Assembly: GCA_963580455.1 (NCBI GenBank)
Contig: OY756968.1
Span: 5,741,544-5,805,543 of the forward strand
Origin: Euonymus europaeus
Taxonomy: Eukaryota; Streptophyta; Magnoliopsida; Celastrales; Celastraceae
DNA length: 64,000 bases
Direction: 5' to 3'
Program-made: the position numbers and the translations under genes
Notes under the pieces: generated by a model
Database searches by the model: none
Seen by the model: only the letters and a program-made list of their open reading frames with translations
Told to the model about the DNA's origin: nothing
Part shown: positions 1 through 12,440 of the stretch, in pieces
How the letters are laid out: each line of letters starts with the position of its first letter
Position numbering within the stretch: position 1 is the first letter of the stretch

Positions 1-705
1 CAATTGATTGAGAATATAATCAGAATCAGATGGAGAATTAATTAATTGTTCTACTTCTATATATTCAACAAGCTAAGCTTGCAAAGATTCTTACTCATGT
101 TCTCTCTTTTTTTGGGTTTCATTTTTTTATTTTAAGTTAGTTTAGTTTCATCTCTTTCTAGGATGGATAATGATGGCGACTGTTTTTTTTAAAAAAAAAA
201 AATAATTCTCAGTACATTGCTGCTGATGTTAATTGGTGAAAGATAGTTTTCTAGAGTTCTAGTCTTCTTTCATTATTTTATCAGGTATGATATGACTGAG
301 AAAAACGCATTGTAGACCTAAGGTTACTGGTGTTATTGGCAAGTAGAGATCGGAAGAGAATAGTAGAGAAGAGAAGCACGTTGTCAGCTACAGCTGTAGC
401 TGATCATGATGATCATCAGATCGATGTTCGAGCAAACGTGTTTGTCATGCGCAGTGTCAATAGTTTCGTGTATATTCACAAGTGTCATCTTCTCCTCTTT
501 CACTCTAAACATATGTCACCGCCTTTAGCTTTATTAGCAGTAGATCGATAGGTTTTTCCCTCATTAATTTCTATGAGTTTCCATTTGTTCTTGTGAAAAT
601 TTGGATGCAAGGGGCGTTCCTAGAATGAGACGAGATGAACCATTGTCTAGGTTCCAAATTCTTAGGTTTTCATTTTTTTTTATAAAAAATACGTAATGTA
701 AAAGT
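1..705. other. AT-rich intergenic DNA
   Basis: I see no gene, RNA or clear transposon end here. The stretch has several poly-T/poly-A runs (for example near 181-200) and short open frames with no recognisable protein signature. Confidence 0.4.
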
Positions 706-1113
706 CACTGCAAGAAAACTCCTTTTTAGAGACATAATAATTTTCCGTTGCAAATTTTGTTTAGCGACGAAAAATTCAAATATTTTCATTGCAAAAAAAT
801 TTGAAATTTTTATAACTTTTAACGACGGAAATTCTATTCACTAATAAATTCCGTCAATTTGACTTTTTAGTGACGGAAATTTATTCCAACCTTAATTATA
901 TTTTTGTCAATAATTAGCGACGGAAATTTGTTTGTTACTAATTCCGTTGCGAATTTTTTTACTTTTTAGAGACGAAAATTTAAAAATATTTTAATGATTT
1001 ATCGACGATTTTTTTTTTGTCTATAAATTTCGTCACAAGTATTTACAACAAAGATTTTAGTGACAAAATATTTTCTGTCACGAATTCCATCACTAAAATA
1101 TGTTTTGCTTGTG
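706..1113. mobile_element. CACTA-like non-autonomous element (MITE)
   Basis: The left edge begins CACTGCAAGAAAA, close to the CACTACAAGAAAA terminus typical of plant CACTA (En/Spm) elements. The right edge ends GTTTTGCTTGTG, a degenerate inverse of it. Between them the motif GACGGAAATT and its complement recur many times (about 757-1090), as expected for subterminal repeats of CACTA derivatives. There is no coding capacity. The flanking triplets AGT and ACG do not match, so no 3-bp target duplication is visible and the exact borders are uncertain. Confidence 0.45.
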
Positions 1114-1879
1114 ACGAGTCTCAAACCCATTTAGATCTCATTGAGAAAAAATTAGTCATATAATTCTAGATCTACTTCAACTCAAAAATGAAAGTAACAC
1201 ATTTACACTCCCTTTAATTTTTTTAAAGAGAGCCTCTATTTTAGATTCCGCCCCAAGACTCAAATACACCACTTTTGAATATTTGGATCACCTATAAGTT
1301 GCAAAGGTATTAATATAGAAAATTGAATTTGAAACCCTAATTGAAAGGATTCATTCCTAGCCATTTGGTCACCCTACCCTAATATATAGTTATGTGTTCA
1401 TATATTAACATAGAATAGACTATATTAGAGGTGAGTTGAGGAACAAAAGCCTTTATAGATGGCATGTATGTGGGCTTCATAATTTTTATCCAACAATTTC
1501 CCATTCATGAATTTTCGCTTCTGCCATTTAATTACTGCTCTATTTATCTCGCCACGTTGATTTCCTCCTTTTTTTTTCATTAATTGTTGTGTCTCTCTTC
1601 ACGCACACTTAGACACATTTCATTTATTGTCATGATTCTCTACTTTTACTTCAACTCGTGACATCTTTTTTTCATCCAAAGTCACGTCGCTGGTGAAAGC
1701 TGACAAACAAATTGGGAAAATTATTGTAGCTGTCGTGCAGCAAAGCTCGCTCTTTCTGAATTTCCTTTTTTTCCTTCTGCCAGTGAGGCTGAATTTTTTT
1801 TTTTTTTTTTTACAGTAAGTGGGATCTTTTTTCAGGTCAAGAATCTTAACATAGAAGGCTTGTATAAGCCAGTAAGTCA
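1114..1879. other. Intergenic DNA, nothing recognised
   Basis: AT-rich sequence with a poly-T run at about 1795-1811. The short open frames show no domain signature. Confidence 0.35.
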
Positions 1880-2230
1880 AGACTCAGGAAAATTATAATG
1901 GTGTAATGTAAAGTTAATGGATCAATAAAGTCAACGTGTTTTGTTGATGTGACTGTATTAAAAAATGTGTTTTGTTGATGTGGTTATATTGAGATATGTA
2001 TTTTACTGATGTGGATTGACTTTTTGTAATAAATGTGGAACCCAGCCTTGATTTTGGTGTAAATTTGATGGGGATAGTATGAAGGATAGGAAAGTAGTTG
2101 GGTTGGTAATAGTTTTGTATTGAGAGACGTGTTTTGCTGATGTAACAGTATTGAAATATGTGTTATGCTGATTTGATTGTATTAAAAATTGTGTTTTTAT
2201 GAAATAGATGTGAGAACCAAAAACAAAATT
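1880..2230. repeat. Dispersed repeat, copy A
   Basis: This stretch aligns over about 300 bp with 48180-48500. Both copies share phrases such as GACTTTTTGTAATAAA, ATGAAGGATAGGAAA and TGTGTTTTGCTGATGT in the same order, with scattered substitutions. The phrase TGTTTTGTTGATGTG also recurs inside each copy. No inverted termini or coding frame were found, so the element class is unknown. Confidence 0.6.
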
Positions 2231-2750
2231 GTTTGACCATTAAAAGTGCAACCATTGTTGTTGCCCTTACCACCAGTGTGAGGTTGAAGTTGTCGCAACA
2301 GCGTATATATATATGATTGTCATTAATTTATAAGGAAACTGGAAGTGCCAAAAAAGAATAAGTAAGAATGTCGGATCGAGTAATGGGAATGTGTTGTCGG
2401 AGAAATGAGATATGGATAGAGACGATAATAGGCGTATTGAATTTGTCGGAGAAGTTTTTCTCGAACCAGAGAGGGCCACGTACGTCGGTTCTCTTGGATC
2501 CAATAAGATACGGAAGAACAGGCAATAAACTGATCTTGCCTTCTTTCATTACCTTGGTTCTGTAAACTCCGCTTCCACCATTACTGTAGTTATGAAAGGT
2601 GAAAACATGCTATTTATATTTCTGCAATTCTGGCCTGCAGGAAAACAGTCGAAATACTGTTAATTTTTGAATGATCAGCTTATAAAAGCAAAATTATTTT
2701 TTCTGTCTGGTTCTCAACGGAACAGCAACGCCAGATTGGATCAAAGACTC
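2231..2750. other. Intergenic DNA, nothing recognised
   Basis: Several overlapping short frames exist around 2267-2565 on both strands, but none resembles a known plant protein. Confidence 0.3.
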
Positions 2751-2751
2751 A

Positions 2752-3660
2752 TTAATAACTAATTTCATAAATAAATTCTGAATAAGATGGGCCACAGTCA
2801 CCATTTTTGCTACTGGGATGAAAGTCTCTTTGTAGTCCATCCCATAATGTTGAGAAAAACCACGAGCTTCCAAGCGAGCCCATTTTCAGCTTGTAAACCC
2901 ATTTGCATGTTACTAGATTTACATCTTCTGGTTTTGTCACAAGTTCCCACATGTCATTTTGTAATAATGCATTGAATTCTTCTTGCATGGCTGCCTCCAT
3001 TCAGGAATGTCTTTTGATTAATTAATTTGCCTCATCATAACTTGATGGTTCTCTGCTACTTACTCCAGAGAAAAAACATGAACTCACAGAACATTGATTC
3101 AATAGAACTCTGTAGTCTTTCAAATGACTGCATGGTTGCTTTTTCTCTCTTGCTGATCTTCTAAGTGCAGGTACAATTTTCTCATTCTCTGCTGAAGTCA
3201 TTAATTATGCCTTGTGAGAGTTCTAGATTTGTTGTTGTAGCATCATCTTGAGTGTCACACAAACCGTCATTTAGAGGAGAAAGATCTGGGTTGGTTGTAT
3301 CTTCAATAGACTCATCACTAACATGAAGTACAGCTTGAGTTATAGGCTTCATTGGATTGAAGTATAGTGAAACTCATAAAAAACAACAGATCGAGAAGTA
3401 ACACATTTCTTTGCTCAAGATCCATGCACCTCTAGCCTTTTCTATGTTGATCTTAGCCTATGAACAAAAATTTCTTTGCTTTGGGATCTAATTTCGTTGT
3501 GTTCCTCTTCGGTATATGAACATAGCAACCAAAAGTACGAAAATAATTCACATTTGGCTTTACATTAAGTAAAAGCTCAAAAGGAGATTTGGTACCTGAC
3601 CATGGTAGAAGACGGTTGACCAAGTGAGAGGCATATTGCATTGCTTCAGCCCTGAGCTAA
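2752..3660 (-). pseudogene. Degraded Ty1/copia polyprotein fragment
   Basis: On the minus strand, 3641-3453 encodes an integrase C-terminal segment (NRLLPWSGTKSPFELL, then FRTFGCYVHIP and LDPKAKKFLFIG). Further downstream, 3000-2752 encodes the start of the copia reverse transcriptase (MQEEFNALLQNDMWELV, then CKWVYKLK). The order and spacing fit a copia pol gene. Stop codons and frameshifts break the reading frame, and the rest of RT and RNase H is missing. No LTRs were found nearby. It is a dead remnant unrelated in sequence state to the intact copia at 40-45 kb. Confidence 0.8.
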
Positions 3661-3903
3661 TGAGGGAGATTCATATCATATAGCAAAGATAGGCTAATCA
3701 CTGAAAGATGCCCTAATTTTCATTTTGCAACCCCATTTTATTGTGGGGTTCCAAATCCATTTCAAATATATAATTATTTTAGTATTGTGGTACCGTTTAA
3801 TAAACAGTTTTGAACAGCTTTGAACAACATATAATTTAACATATAATATACATGCTGCACACAAAAATCTATCTAACTAAACACTCAATAACAATTTTAG
3901 CAT

Positions 3904-4527
3904 ATATGTTATCAGCAGCTCTCTCATACGAACTCATTTTAAGGGTTTAAAATGCGGACTTTCAATTTGGTCCGTCCGATTCATCTAACGTTGGGAAAAC
4001 TACCTCCGTATTTCCTCTGGCCGTCTTCCCTCCCTTGGGCGATCGAGTCGTGCCTTCTCGCATCAGTCTTGGCGATCGTCGACCCTTTTTTCGTGTCCAT
4101 CTGGCCATCCTCATCTTGGGTACTTCTTCAGGCAACATGTCTTCTCTTGCCCAGATTGCGCAGATCGTCTTCTCCTTTGCGATTTTAGGGCTTCCAAGTC
4201 GCGACTCGGCCTTGCTGGGCTGGGTTCATGCTCTTCTCGACTAGCCTCTATTCGGGTTGTCCTACTCAACCCATCTTCTCGTTGGCTCGAGTTCTTCATC
4301 GCGACCGCCTCCCCTGTCTCCTCAATTGCTCAGGTTCTCCATCAATTGCGACCTCCACCCATCTCGACTTTCGCCATCTTCTTCTCTGCTGTCTCTAAGG
4401 TATTTCGGGCGCTGGGCTGATGTACATGAAGTTTTCCCAACGTTAGATGAATCGGACGGACCAGATTGAAAGTCCGCATTTTAAACCCTTAAAATGGGTT
4501 CGTATGAGAGAGCTGCTGATATGTTAT
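3904..4527. mobile_element. Pack-MULE-like element with 9-bp target duplication
   Basis: Long terminal inverted repeats run from 3913 to 4000 and from 4431 to 4518, 88 bp each, with only two mismatches that I can count. They start CAGCAGCTCTCTCATACGA. The element (606 bp) is flanked by the perfect 9-bp direct repeat ATATGTTAT at 3904-3912 and 4519-4527, the size made by Mutator-like transposases. The interior (4001-4430) is clearly richer in G and C than the surroundings and looks like a captured gene or 5'-UTR fragment rather than transposase. Short frames cross it on both strands without a recognisable product. The TIR identity suggests a recent insertion. Confidence 0.85.
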
Positions 4528-4529
4528 CG

Positions 4530-6585
4530 GTAGTGTTTGGTTGAGCATTTTATCAAGCATATAATTTAACATACAACATATAAGCTACACACAAAAAGCT
4601 ACCTAATCAAACACCCAACAACAATTTTACCATTTAAGCTACCATTTTAAAATGCTACATCAAAAAGCATTTTCAACAACATTTACCATCTATCAAACAT
4701 GAAAAGTCTAAACTACCCCTTAAATTTTAATCAAATTACCAAAATACCCTTTATCTTAATAATCTATTATTTATTTTTATTTAGAAATATATTCATTTAT
4801 ATTTAATAATAAATTTTTATTTAATAATATATTAACATTTTACATATATATTTAATTATTTATATTTATTAATATATTCAATTATATTTAATAATATATT
4901 CATTTATATTTAATATATATTTATTTTTAAATAATATATTCAATTATATTTAATAGTAAATTTTTATTTATTTTCACTTAATAATATATTAATTTATATT
5001 TAATAATAAATTTTTATTTATTTTCATTTAATAATATATTCATTTATATTTAATATATATTTAATTATTTATATTTAATAATATATTTATTTTTAAATAA
5101 TATATTCAATTAAATTTAATAATAAATTTTTATTTATTTTCACTTAATAATATATTAATTTCTATTTAATAATATATTCAATTACATTTATTAATAATTT
5201 TTTATTTATTTTCATTTAATAATATATTCATTTATATTTAATAATATATTTATTTTTAAATAATATATTCAATTATATTTATTATTTTATTTATTTTTAT
5301 TTATTTTTATTTAATAATTTATTTTTATTTAGTAATATTTTTAATTATTTATACGTAATAATCTATTAATTTATATTTAGTTTATTATTATATTTAATTT
5401 ATTATTATAATACAAATATAATATTTAATAATGATAATATTATTAAATATAATTAAGTATAATAATAAATAATATAAATGAATATATTATTAAATATAAA
5501 TAATTAAATATATAATATATATTTTGAAAAATATTTTTTAATTTGTGCAACTTCCTCTGCATGTAATTAGCCACAGTATTTGATCCAGCATATATGTTTT
5601 TTCAAAAAAAAAACTAAACAACACTAACATTTGAAACAGCATACATGCCAGCATTTAAAACAACTTATACGCTCCCAGCATATAAGCCGAATTATATGCT
5701 ACATGCAAAATGGTTAACCAAACACTCCCATCATTTTAAAATGCTACATAAAAACCATTTTCAACAACATTTGCCTTCTATCAAAAATGAAAAGTCTAAC
5801 TATCCCTTATATTTCAGCAAAATAACCAAAATACCCCTCATCTTAACGATCTATTATTGATTTTTATTTAATAATATATTCATTTATATTTAATAATAAA
5901 TTTTTATTCATTTATATTTAATATTCATTTATATTTAATAATATGTTAACATTTTTACTAATATATTTACTTTTAAATAATATATTCAATTATGTTTACA
6001 AATTTATTTATTTATATTTACTAATATTTTATTTATTTTTATTTAATAATATATTCATTCATATTTAATTTTTAATTTTTATTTAATTTATTTAATAATT
6101 TATTATTATATAGTAATATATTCAATATTATTTAATAATTTAATAATTTATTTATTTATATTTACAAATATTTATTTTTTTTATTTAATAATATATTCAT
6201 TTATTTAGTAATACATTCAATTATATTTAATAATTTATTTATTTATACTTAATAATCTATTATTTATTATTATCTAATAATCTATTCATTTATATTTAGT
6301 TTATTTTTATTATTATAATACAAATATAATATTTAATAATGATATAAATGAATATATTATTAAATATGTTATATTTTTTTTTTGAAAAATATTTTTTAAC
6401 TTGTGTTACTACCCCTGCATGTAATTAGTCACAACATATTTGTTTTTCCTACACTAATAAACCAAACATCACAGCATTTGAAACAACATACATGTCAGCA
6501 TTTGAAACAGCATATACGCTACCAACATATAAGCTAAATTATATGTTAACTACAAAATTGTTTACCAAACACTACATGTATCTCA
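4530..6585. repeat. Two-unit AT-rich tandem repeat
   Basis: Two related units lie head to tail, roughly 4530-5735 and 5736-6585. Each begins with ATTTTAAAATGCTACAT and AAAAGTCTAA blocks, continues as a long AT-only core made of TTTAATAATATATTCATTTATA-like motifs, and ends with GAAAAATATTTTTTAA, CTGCATGTAATTAG and CAGCATTTGAAAC blocks. The first core is about 200 bp longer. Phrases such as ACCAAACAC at unit ends resemble hAT-type MITE borders, but I cannot define target duplications. A partial copy of the unit head also sits left of the MULE at about 3830-3903. Confidence 0.6.
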
Positions 6586-6954
6586 AGTCATTTATTCTTA
6601 TTTGAAGCCACGAAAATAAAGGCACAATTTTTTTACTTAAAAGACATCATGTTCAAAGATGATATTACATCTTTGGTGGACATGTTGGTATAATTTATTG
6701 GGGGATTTACCAATAAGTCCTTTTGTAAAAATGAGTATTCCATTCACTACATTCAATTTTTCAATATTCCAAAACATCCCTTAAATAATTTTGGACAAAA
6801 TTACCCTTATTCCAATAAATCCTTATGTATATGACATATGCTGACATCATCAGATTCTTTTTATTTTTTTCTTTTTAAAAATTTAAAACATTTTTATCTC
6901 TCAAAATACAAGTCAGATTTTAAAAAAATAGATTTATAATCAGCACGAAAAACT

Positions 6955-7560
6955 CTTTTCAATGAGACCCATGATCGACATGTTTAAATGTTCATTCGTC
7001 AAATCTTCTGAATGAACTCAGAGGATTTCTCAATGTTACCCAGAATTCAGATGATTTCTTAAACTTAACTAGAAATTAAGAGGATTTTGCAAAACTCACC
7101 AAAACAAATCAGATGAATTTTCAAAATTAAGCAAAACAATTCAGAGGATTTCATAAAATATATCAAAAAAAAACTATAGGATTTTTGAAAATCAAAAAAA
7201 AAAAAAAAAAAATTTAGAGGATTTCTCAAGCTTATCCAAAATTCAGAGGATTTTGCAAATTTACCCATAATTTAGAGGATTTTGCAAAAAATGTTTTTCA
7301 ATAAGACCCATGATCGATATGTTTAAATGTTCATTCATCAAATCCTCTGAATGAACTCAGAAGATTTTTTAAAGTTACCAGCATTCAGAGGATTTTCCAA
7401 ACTTACCCAAAATTTAGAGGATTTTCCAAACTTATCCAAAATTCAGAGGATTTCGCAAAACTCACTAAAACAAAACAGATGAGTTTTTAAAATTTAGAAA
7501 AAAAAATCAGATAATTTCATAAAATACATCAAAAAAATTATTGGATTTCAAAAAAATTGG
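6955..7560. repeat. Duplicated 340-bp unit built of CAGAGGATTT minisatellite
   Basis: The block AGACCCATGATCGA...GTTTAAATGTTCATTC occurs at 6963 and again at 7305. Both are followed by runs of the motif TTCAGAGGATTT separated by about 30 bp and by a TCATAAAATA segment. This is a tandem duplication of a minisatellite array. No protein is encoded. Confidence 0.65.
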
Positions 7561-7964
7561 CCTTGTACAGCCATAGCCCATTGCAGGACGGGACAAAGAC
7601 CAACGCATGCTATTAACCGTGCCCCCAAGTCAATGATAATAAATAAGGGTAAAAAAGGTATTAAACAGGTATTTCACTTAAAATTTTTCTTTAATGGAAT
7701 AAAGTGCAATTAGTAAAGGACTTATTGGGTTGTAAACTCTTTAAATAGACTAAATGGAACACCAAACCTATTTAAAGGACTTTTCAACAAAAAAACCTAA
7801 TTTATTTCAATGATGTCATAACTATAATTTTAACAATTAAAATTTCAAAATTTTTAATTACTATCTATGTTTACATATGTGCATGCGTTTTAATTGTAAT
7901 CTATGCCTGCCTGCATGCATGCGTTTCTATCAATAAAATTATTTCTTTACCTGAGAAATATTGA

Positions 7965-8460
7965 GGAGAGCGTCAAAAGAAATTTGACAAACAATAACTT
8001 CTCGATGGGGCTACGCACCATTCAATTAAAATTAGATCGAAGGTTGGAGATTTGGAAGAAGAAAAAAAAGATTGTTGAGAATCCAAACCATGAAGCAGAG
8101 CACCCTTTCTTTGTAATACTGACAAGTGCGTCGAAAGAAATTTGACAAATGTAAACTTTCTCGATGGGGCTATGCACTGTTAAATTGAAATTAGATCCAA
8201 GGGTAGAGATTTGAAAGAAACAAAAAAAATTGAACGTTGGGAATCCAAACCATGAAGCAGAACCAGCCTTCATGTTTTTCGCTTTGAAATACAAACGAGA
8301 GCGTCGTAAGAAATTTGATAGATAATAACTTTGTCGACGGAGTTATGCATCGTTAAATTGAAATTGGGTCCAAGGGTAGAGATTTGAAGAAAAAAATTAA
8401 TCGAGAAACAATAGAAAATAAATCCCCCTGCCATTGCCAACGCAGGCGTCGCTAAACCAA
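7965..8460. repeat. Three-copy tandem repeat, about 165-bp unit
   Basis: Three successive units start near 7968, 8128 and 8300. Each contains GAGCGTC or GTGCGTC, AAGAAATTTGA, a TCGATGGGGCTA-like block, AAATTGAAATTAG and a GTAGAGATTTG-like block, and the first two end AATCCAAACCATGAAGCAGA. Divergence between copies is moderate. On the minus strand they give short repetitive open frames, which I regard as by-products of the repeat. Confidence 0.7.
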
Positions 8461-8464
8461 TCAT

Positions 8465-9157
8465 ATAGAGTGAAAGTGATCAAGGACAGTGTTGTGACTA
8501 GTGAGAAGGACTACTGAACCTGTTGATTTGACTCACAAATATCATGAATAAATTTATTTGAATCTGTTGATTCGACATGCGAATACTATATACAGTGCAT
8601 CTTAAAATCGTTGATTTGACACACGAATACTAGAATTAAGGATTCAATACTTTGTTGATTCAAACGAATATCAAAGAATTGAAAAAAGACTATCAGTCTC
8701 TTAATTTGTAATCAATCAAAACTTTTTTTTCTCTCAATGAGGATTACAACGTTAAGGAGTAAATCATAAATCAAACCCTAAAGACTTTCAATGGAAAACA
8801 AATACTTAAAAATAAATAAATAAAATAACGACTAATAATATAATTTCTAAAATATCAAATAAAATCTTTAATAGAAATATTTCAATCTACATCATCATTA
8901 GAAAGAGTGCGGATTGGAAAGAATGTTTTTTATTGGATTATGGATCAGATCTATAGGTTTGGGTTGGGTTTGTGGATGTAGGTCGGGTCTTTGTCATAAC
9001 CGGGTCATTGCTGATTACTGTGGCTATGTCCAAGGCTTTAATATTGTTACTGATAAGTGTGGTCCCTATTATGAGATTAATATTAATTAGGATGCTCACT
9101 TTATTAGTTTATTTGGAGACTAATTAAGAATATTTTATTAATGTATTTGGAGGCTAC
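8465..9157. other. Intergenic DNA flanking an LTR
   Basis: No gene is recognised. A stretch at about 8930-9020 resembles 12650-12750 on the other side of the LTR (shared GGTTTGTGGAT, TAGGTC, GGTCTTTGT and CGGGTCA blocks), which suggests an old local duplication. Confidence 0.4.
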
Positions 9158-12100
9158 TGTCGCAACCGGTTTTGCGAGAGGAAAAATTAAAAATAGAGTC
9201 GCCACCAACTGTAATAGGTGCAATTGGTCACCATTTAAAAATAAATTGGTCTGCGAAAATCCAGAGAAAATGGGTAAGTGAGTTTGTTACGCGTGGGGAA
9301 GGTGTTAGGCACCCCACAACGTCTGTTTTAAAACAGTTGCCAATTTAACTTTTATTATCCCATTGAATGATTTTTTTAAGAAAAATTAATTATGGCAGGA
9401 ATCATATATTGAGTAACAAAAATATATTGAAATAAGATAAAATAAGTTTGATAAAAACTATATTAAAATTGAATAAAATAATTTTAGGAAACATAAAAAT
9501 TATATCGAAAATCTAATGTTGAGGTTCACAGAATTTTTCCATCCAATGGTCCAATTTCTTAGAAACACTCTCACCTCAAGAATTTTTCCGAGGGTGCATC
9601 CGATGCATTCCCCGAATCAATTCCATCGTAGGTAAAGATTCTCGATATAACTTTTATACACCACAAAAATATATAATATAAATTTTGGAAAAGCATAAAA
9701 TATAAAAATAAGAGTAAGAATAAAAATAAAACGAAAATTAAATAAAATAAATTTGAAATAAAAATAGAATAAAAATAAAAACGAAATTAAAATTAAAATG
9801 TTGGGAACCGAGTTTTGTGGACTATACGATATGAATTATCGCAAATCCCGACTCAAATGTACTAACACTTAAAATCACATAATTAACACGTAAATCAAAT
9901 AACACCATTAAATTAATCACATAATTCACATATAACCACATTTCAAATAACATTTTAACAAGTTTGGAAAAAAACCATAAAAATGATGAATGACATGAGA
10001 GGGACTCGGTTCCCGTTTTTATTTAGGTAATTCATTATTTCAACCATACTATTAAATTAGTATGATTGAAAATAATAATTTATTACCGAGGGACAATTTT
10101 CGTATCGAAGGCTCCGCACTTCATTAAATCCTTTTCCATCCAATGGTTGGGATTTTGTGAAATCATTTCCTCAAGAATCCATTTCGGGATAGCATCCAAT
10201 GCTTTCCCATTTTGGCTCCGTCATCGGCTCAATTAATCAATCATTTATCGTACAATAAATTATAAATCAAACAATAGACTCTAAGCCCCCTTAAAAATCA
10301 AAGCCCAAATATTATACTTAACCTTTCCTCAACTAAGATGCAAGCCCTAATATTAACCCATCAAATTCAGCCCATTAATCAGCTTAGACTTATTGAATTT
10401 ATAAGCTCAACCCGAACTCTTATTAAATCCCTTTCTGGTTTAAAAACTAAGCCCAATCATAATCAAATCAACTTCTTCCATCTCGATCTTAAGCTTCTAA
10501 AATCAGAAGTGAAAATTTTACGCATATATAACTAGATTTCCAAGAATGCAAAAATTAGAGAAAACATATGCCATCCTTCACAAGACCCATACAAACATCA
10601 ATCCTAGCAAATTGTAGAGACTCGGCCAGCCATTATTTCAAAACAAAAATAATAACCATAACCCATAGCACAGATTCATTTCCTCACAAAAAGATTTGAT
10701 TCACCAATTAGGCGAGCTACATCTTCAAACAACGTAGGAATCCATCAAATTGCGATGCCATGTTTCATATGACTTGAAAAAACAGGATCCTTACCAACGT
10801 CTACAATGGCAGCTGTTAAAGTCTGGTAACATCACGACAACCAAAAACAGAACATCGAACCACATAACGACACAAAGAATTCAATTTCACGGTTTAACAA
10901 GCCAACTCATGCTGAAATGAAACATACTTTCAATGATCAAAAATCGGAACATCAAATACTGGAGAATAAAGGACAATCAATGAACACAAGAAATTCAGTT
11001 TGAAACCCACACAACCAAAATATACTGTTCATAATCCAGGCCACAAAACATGAACGTAAAACAAGGATGAATGAAAACAGAGAACACCTATGCTCAGCTT
11101 TATCGAGTAAAACCGAAACTGCTTTATACCTAAACAACTGAGTATCAAATCTTCGGGATGACTATAGGAAAGAAAATAGCTCAATGAAATCGAGTGAAGG
11201 GTCAAGTACAAAGAGGAATCGAGAGATTGAAAATGGTGATTCAAGAACCAGTGATAACTATAGAAGACAGAGGTTTTATTAAACTGTGGATCGGAAAACT
11301 CCAAAAAGAAACCTCAATAAAGACTTACAGCTCCCTAGAATTTTCAGTTTCCCTAGGAAAATCGAAGGCAAAGAGAAAGAAGTCTCCGAATGAATCGAAA
11401 CCACAGAAACCACCTCAATCCCTAGAACAGCCGATCCGAAAAAAAAATCCCCCCAAACTCCCCTGAAAATCGACACAAAAGAAAACCGAAACAACAGGAA
11501 AGAGGAAAGAGCCCCAAAAAAACCCCCCAACCACAGAAAGCTCTTCCACCTCCATTTATAACCGAAGCACCGAATCCTCAACCCCTAGAATCAACAACAT
11601 ACGGCTTCACTTTCGTCAACCCGAATCCCTTTTTTGTTTGAATTTTCGGTACCCTCTGGCCTCCTTTTTCTTCCTTCCCGTTGGTTCTTGGTCGGGCGGC
11701 GCCTTCTCTCTCCCTCCTCCATTTTCTCTTCTGCTCGCCAGCTCCCTCTTCTCTCCCTCTCTTCCGTGTTTTTCCGCCTCTGGCATTAGGTTTAGATTTA
11801 ACCAATGCGGGCCGGGCTTATGTTACCTAACAATTAAGGCTTTGGGCCGGGCCATGGGTTATGGGTTATGATGACAAACGGGCTTGCATTATTAGGGCCT
11901 TAAATTTAGTCTTGGGTAAATGTTTAGGTAATGGGCTAATCACCAAAACGGGTTTCTCAAATGGATCAATTCTTTGGGCTTAAATAACTAATCAGGGTAA
12001 TATTTTAGGTTCCAATTGAGCCAAAAAATTTAAATTTATCGGGTCAATTAATCAAATCAACTAAATTCAAATCTTAAATTCGAATCCTAATTTTTGGTCC

Positions 12101-12197
12101 ACGGTTGACTCTAATTCAGCCCATATTTCGGGCTTTATTATTATTTGCATTTTTGAATTTTTCTTAGCTAGTTTCGAGCCAAAATTGGGGTACAACA
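9158..12197 (-). mobile_element. Orphan Ogre/Tat-like gypsy LTR, minus orientation
   Basis: The segment starts TGTCGCAACCGG and ends GGGGTACAACA, giving TG...CA ends. It contains phrases typical of plant Tat/Ogre LTRs: GAGTCGCCACCAA, TTACGCGTGGGGAAGG, TGTTAGGCACCCC. The sequence right of it, ACTGCCCCCCTTTG, reads on the minus strand as a polypurine tract ending directly at the LTR, so this is a 3' LTR of a minus-strand element. Internal near-repeats (about 9529-9640 against 10085-10215) are present. No gag-pol is visible, and only about 240 bp of internal DNA seems to remain. The 5-bp flanks do not match, which fits a truncated element rather than a solo LTR. Confidence 0.55.
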
Positions 12198-12440
12198 ACT
12201 GCCCCCCTTTGCGGGATTTTACGTAGTAAATGACACGTAAAGGTTTGGTATCCCAATTTTAACTGCATAAATTTTTTAAACCAATCCAAAATATTTTAAT
12301 CCATTACTTTAATCCACCAAAAATACTTTAGTCGAGAACCATTCCCATCTTTGCTAATCATGGGATTTTTTTTAAAAAAAAATGCTCGGGATCACTAGGG
12401 TCATTCCCGGCTTGGCGAATCTTAAAAATAATACTTGGAG
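12198..12440 (-). mobile_element. Internal remnant and polypurine tract of the Ogre-like element
   Basis: The C-rich tract at 12199-12208 is the complement of a polypurine tract abutting the LTR. Beyond it the sequence (CGGGATTTTACGTAG, GGTATCCCAATTTT) looks like the untranslated tail of such an element and then fades into unrelated AT-rich DNA. Confidence 0.4.
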
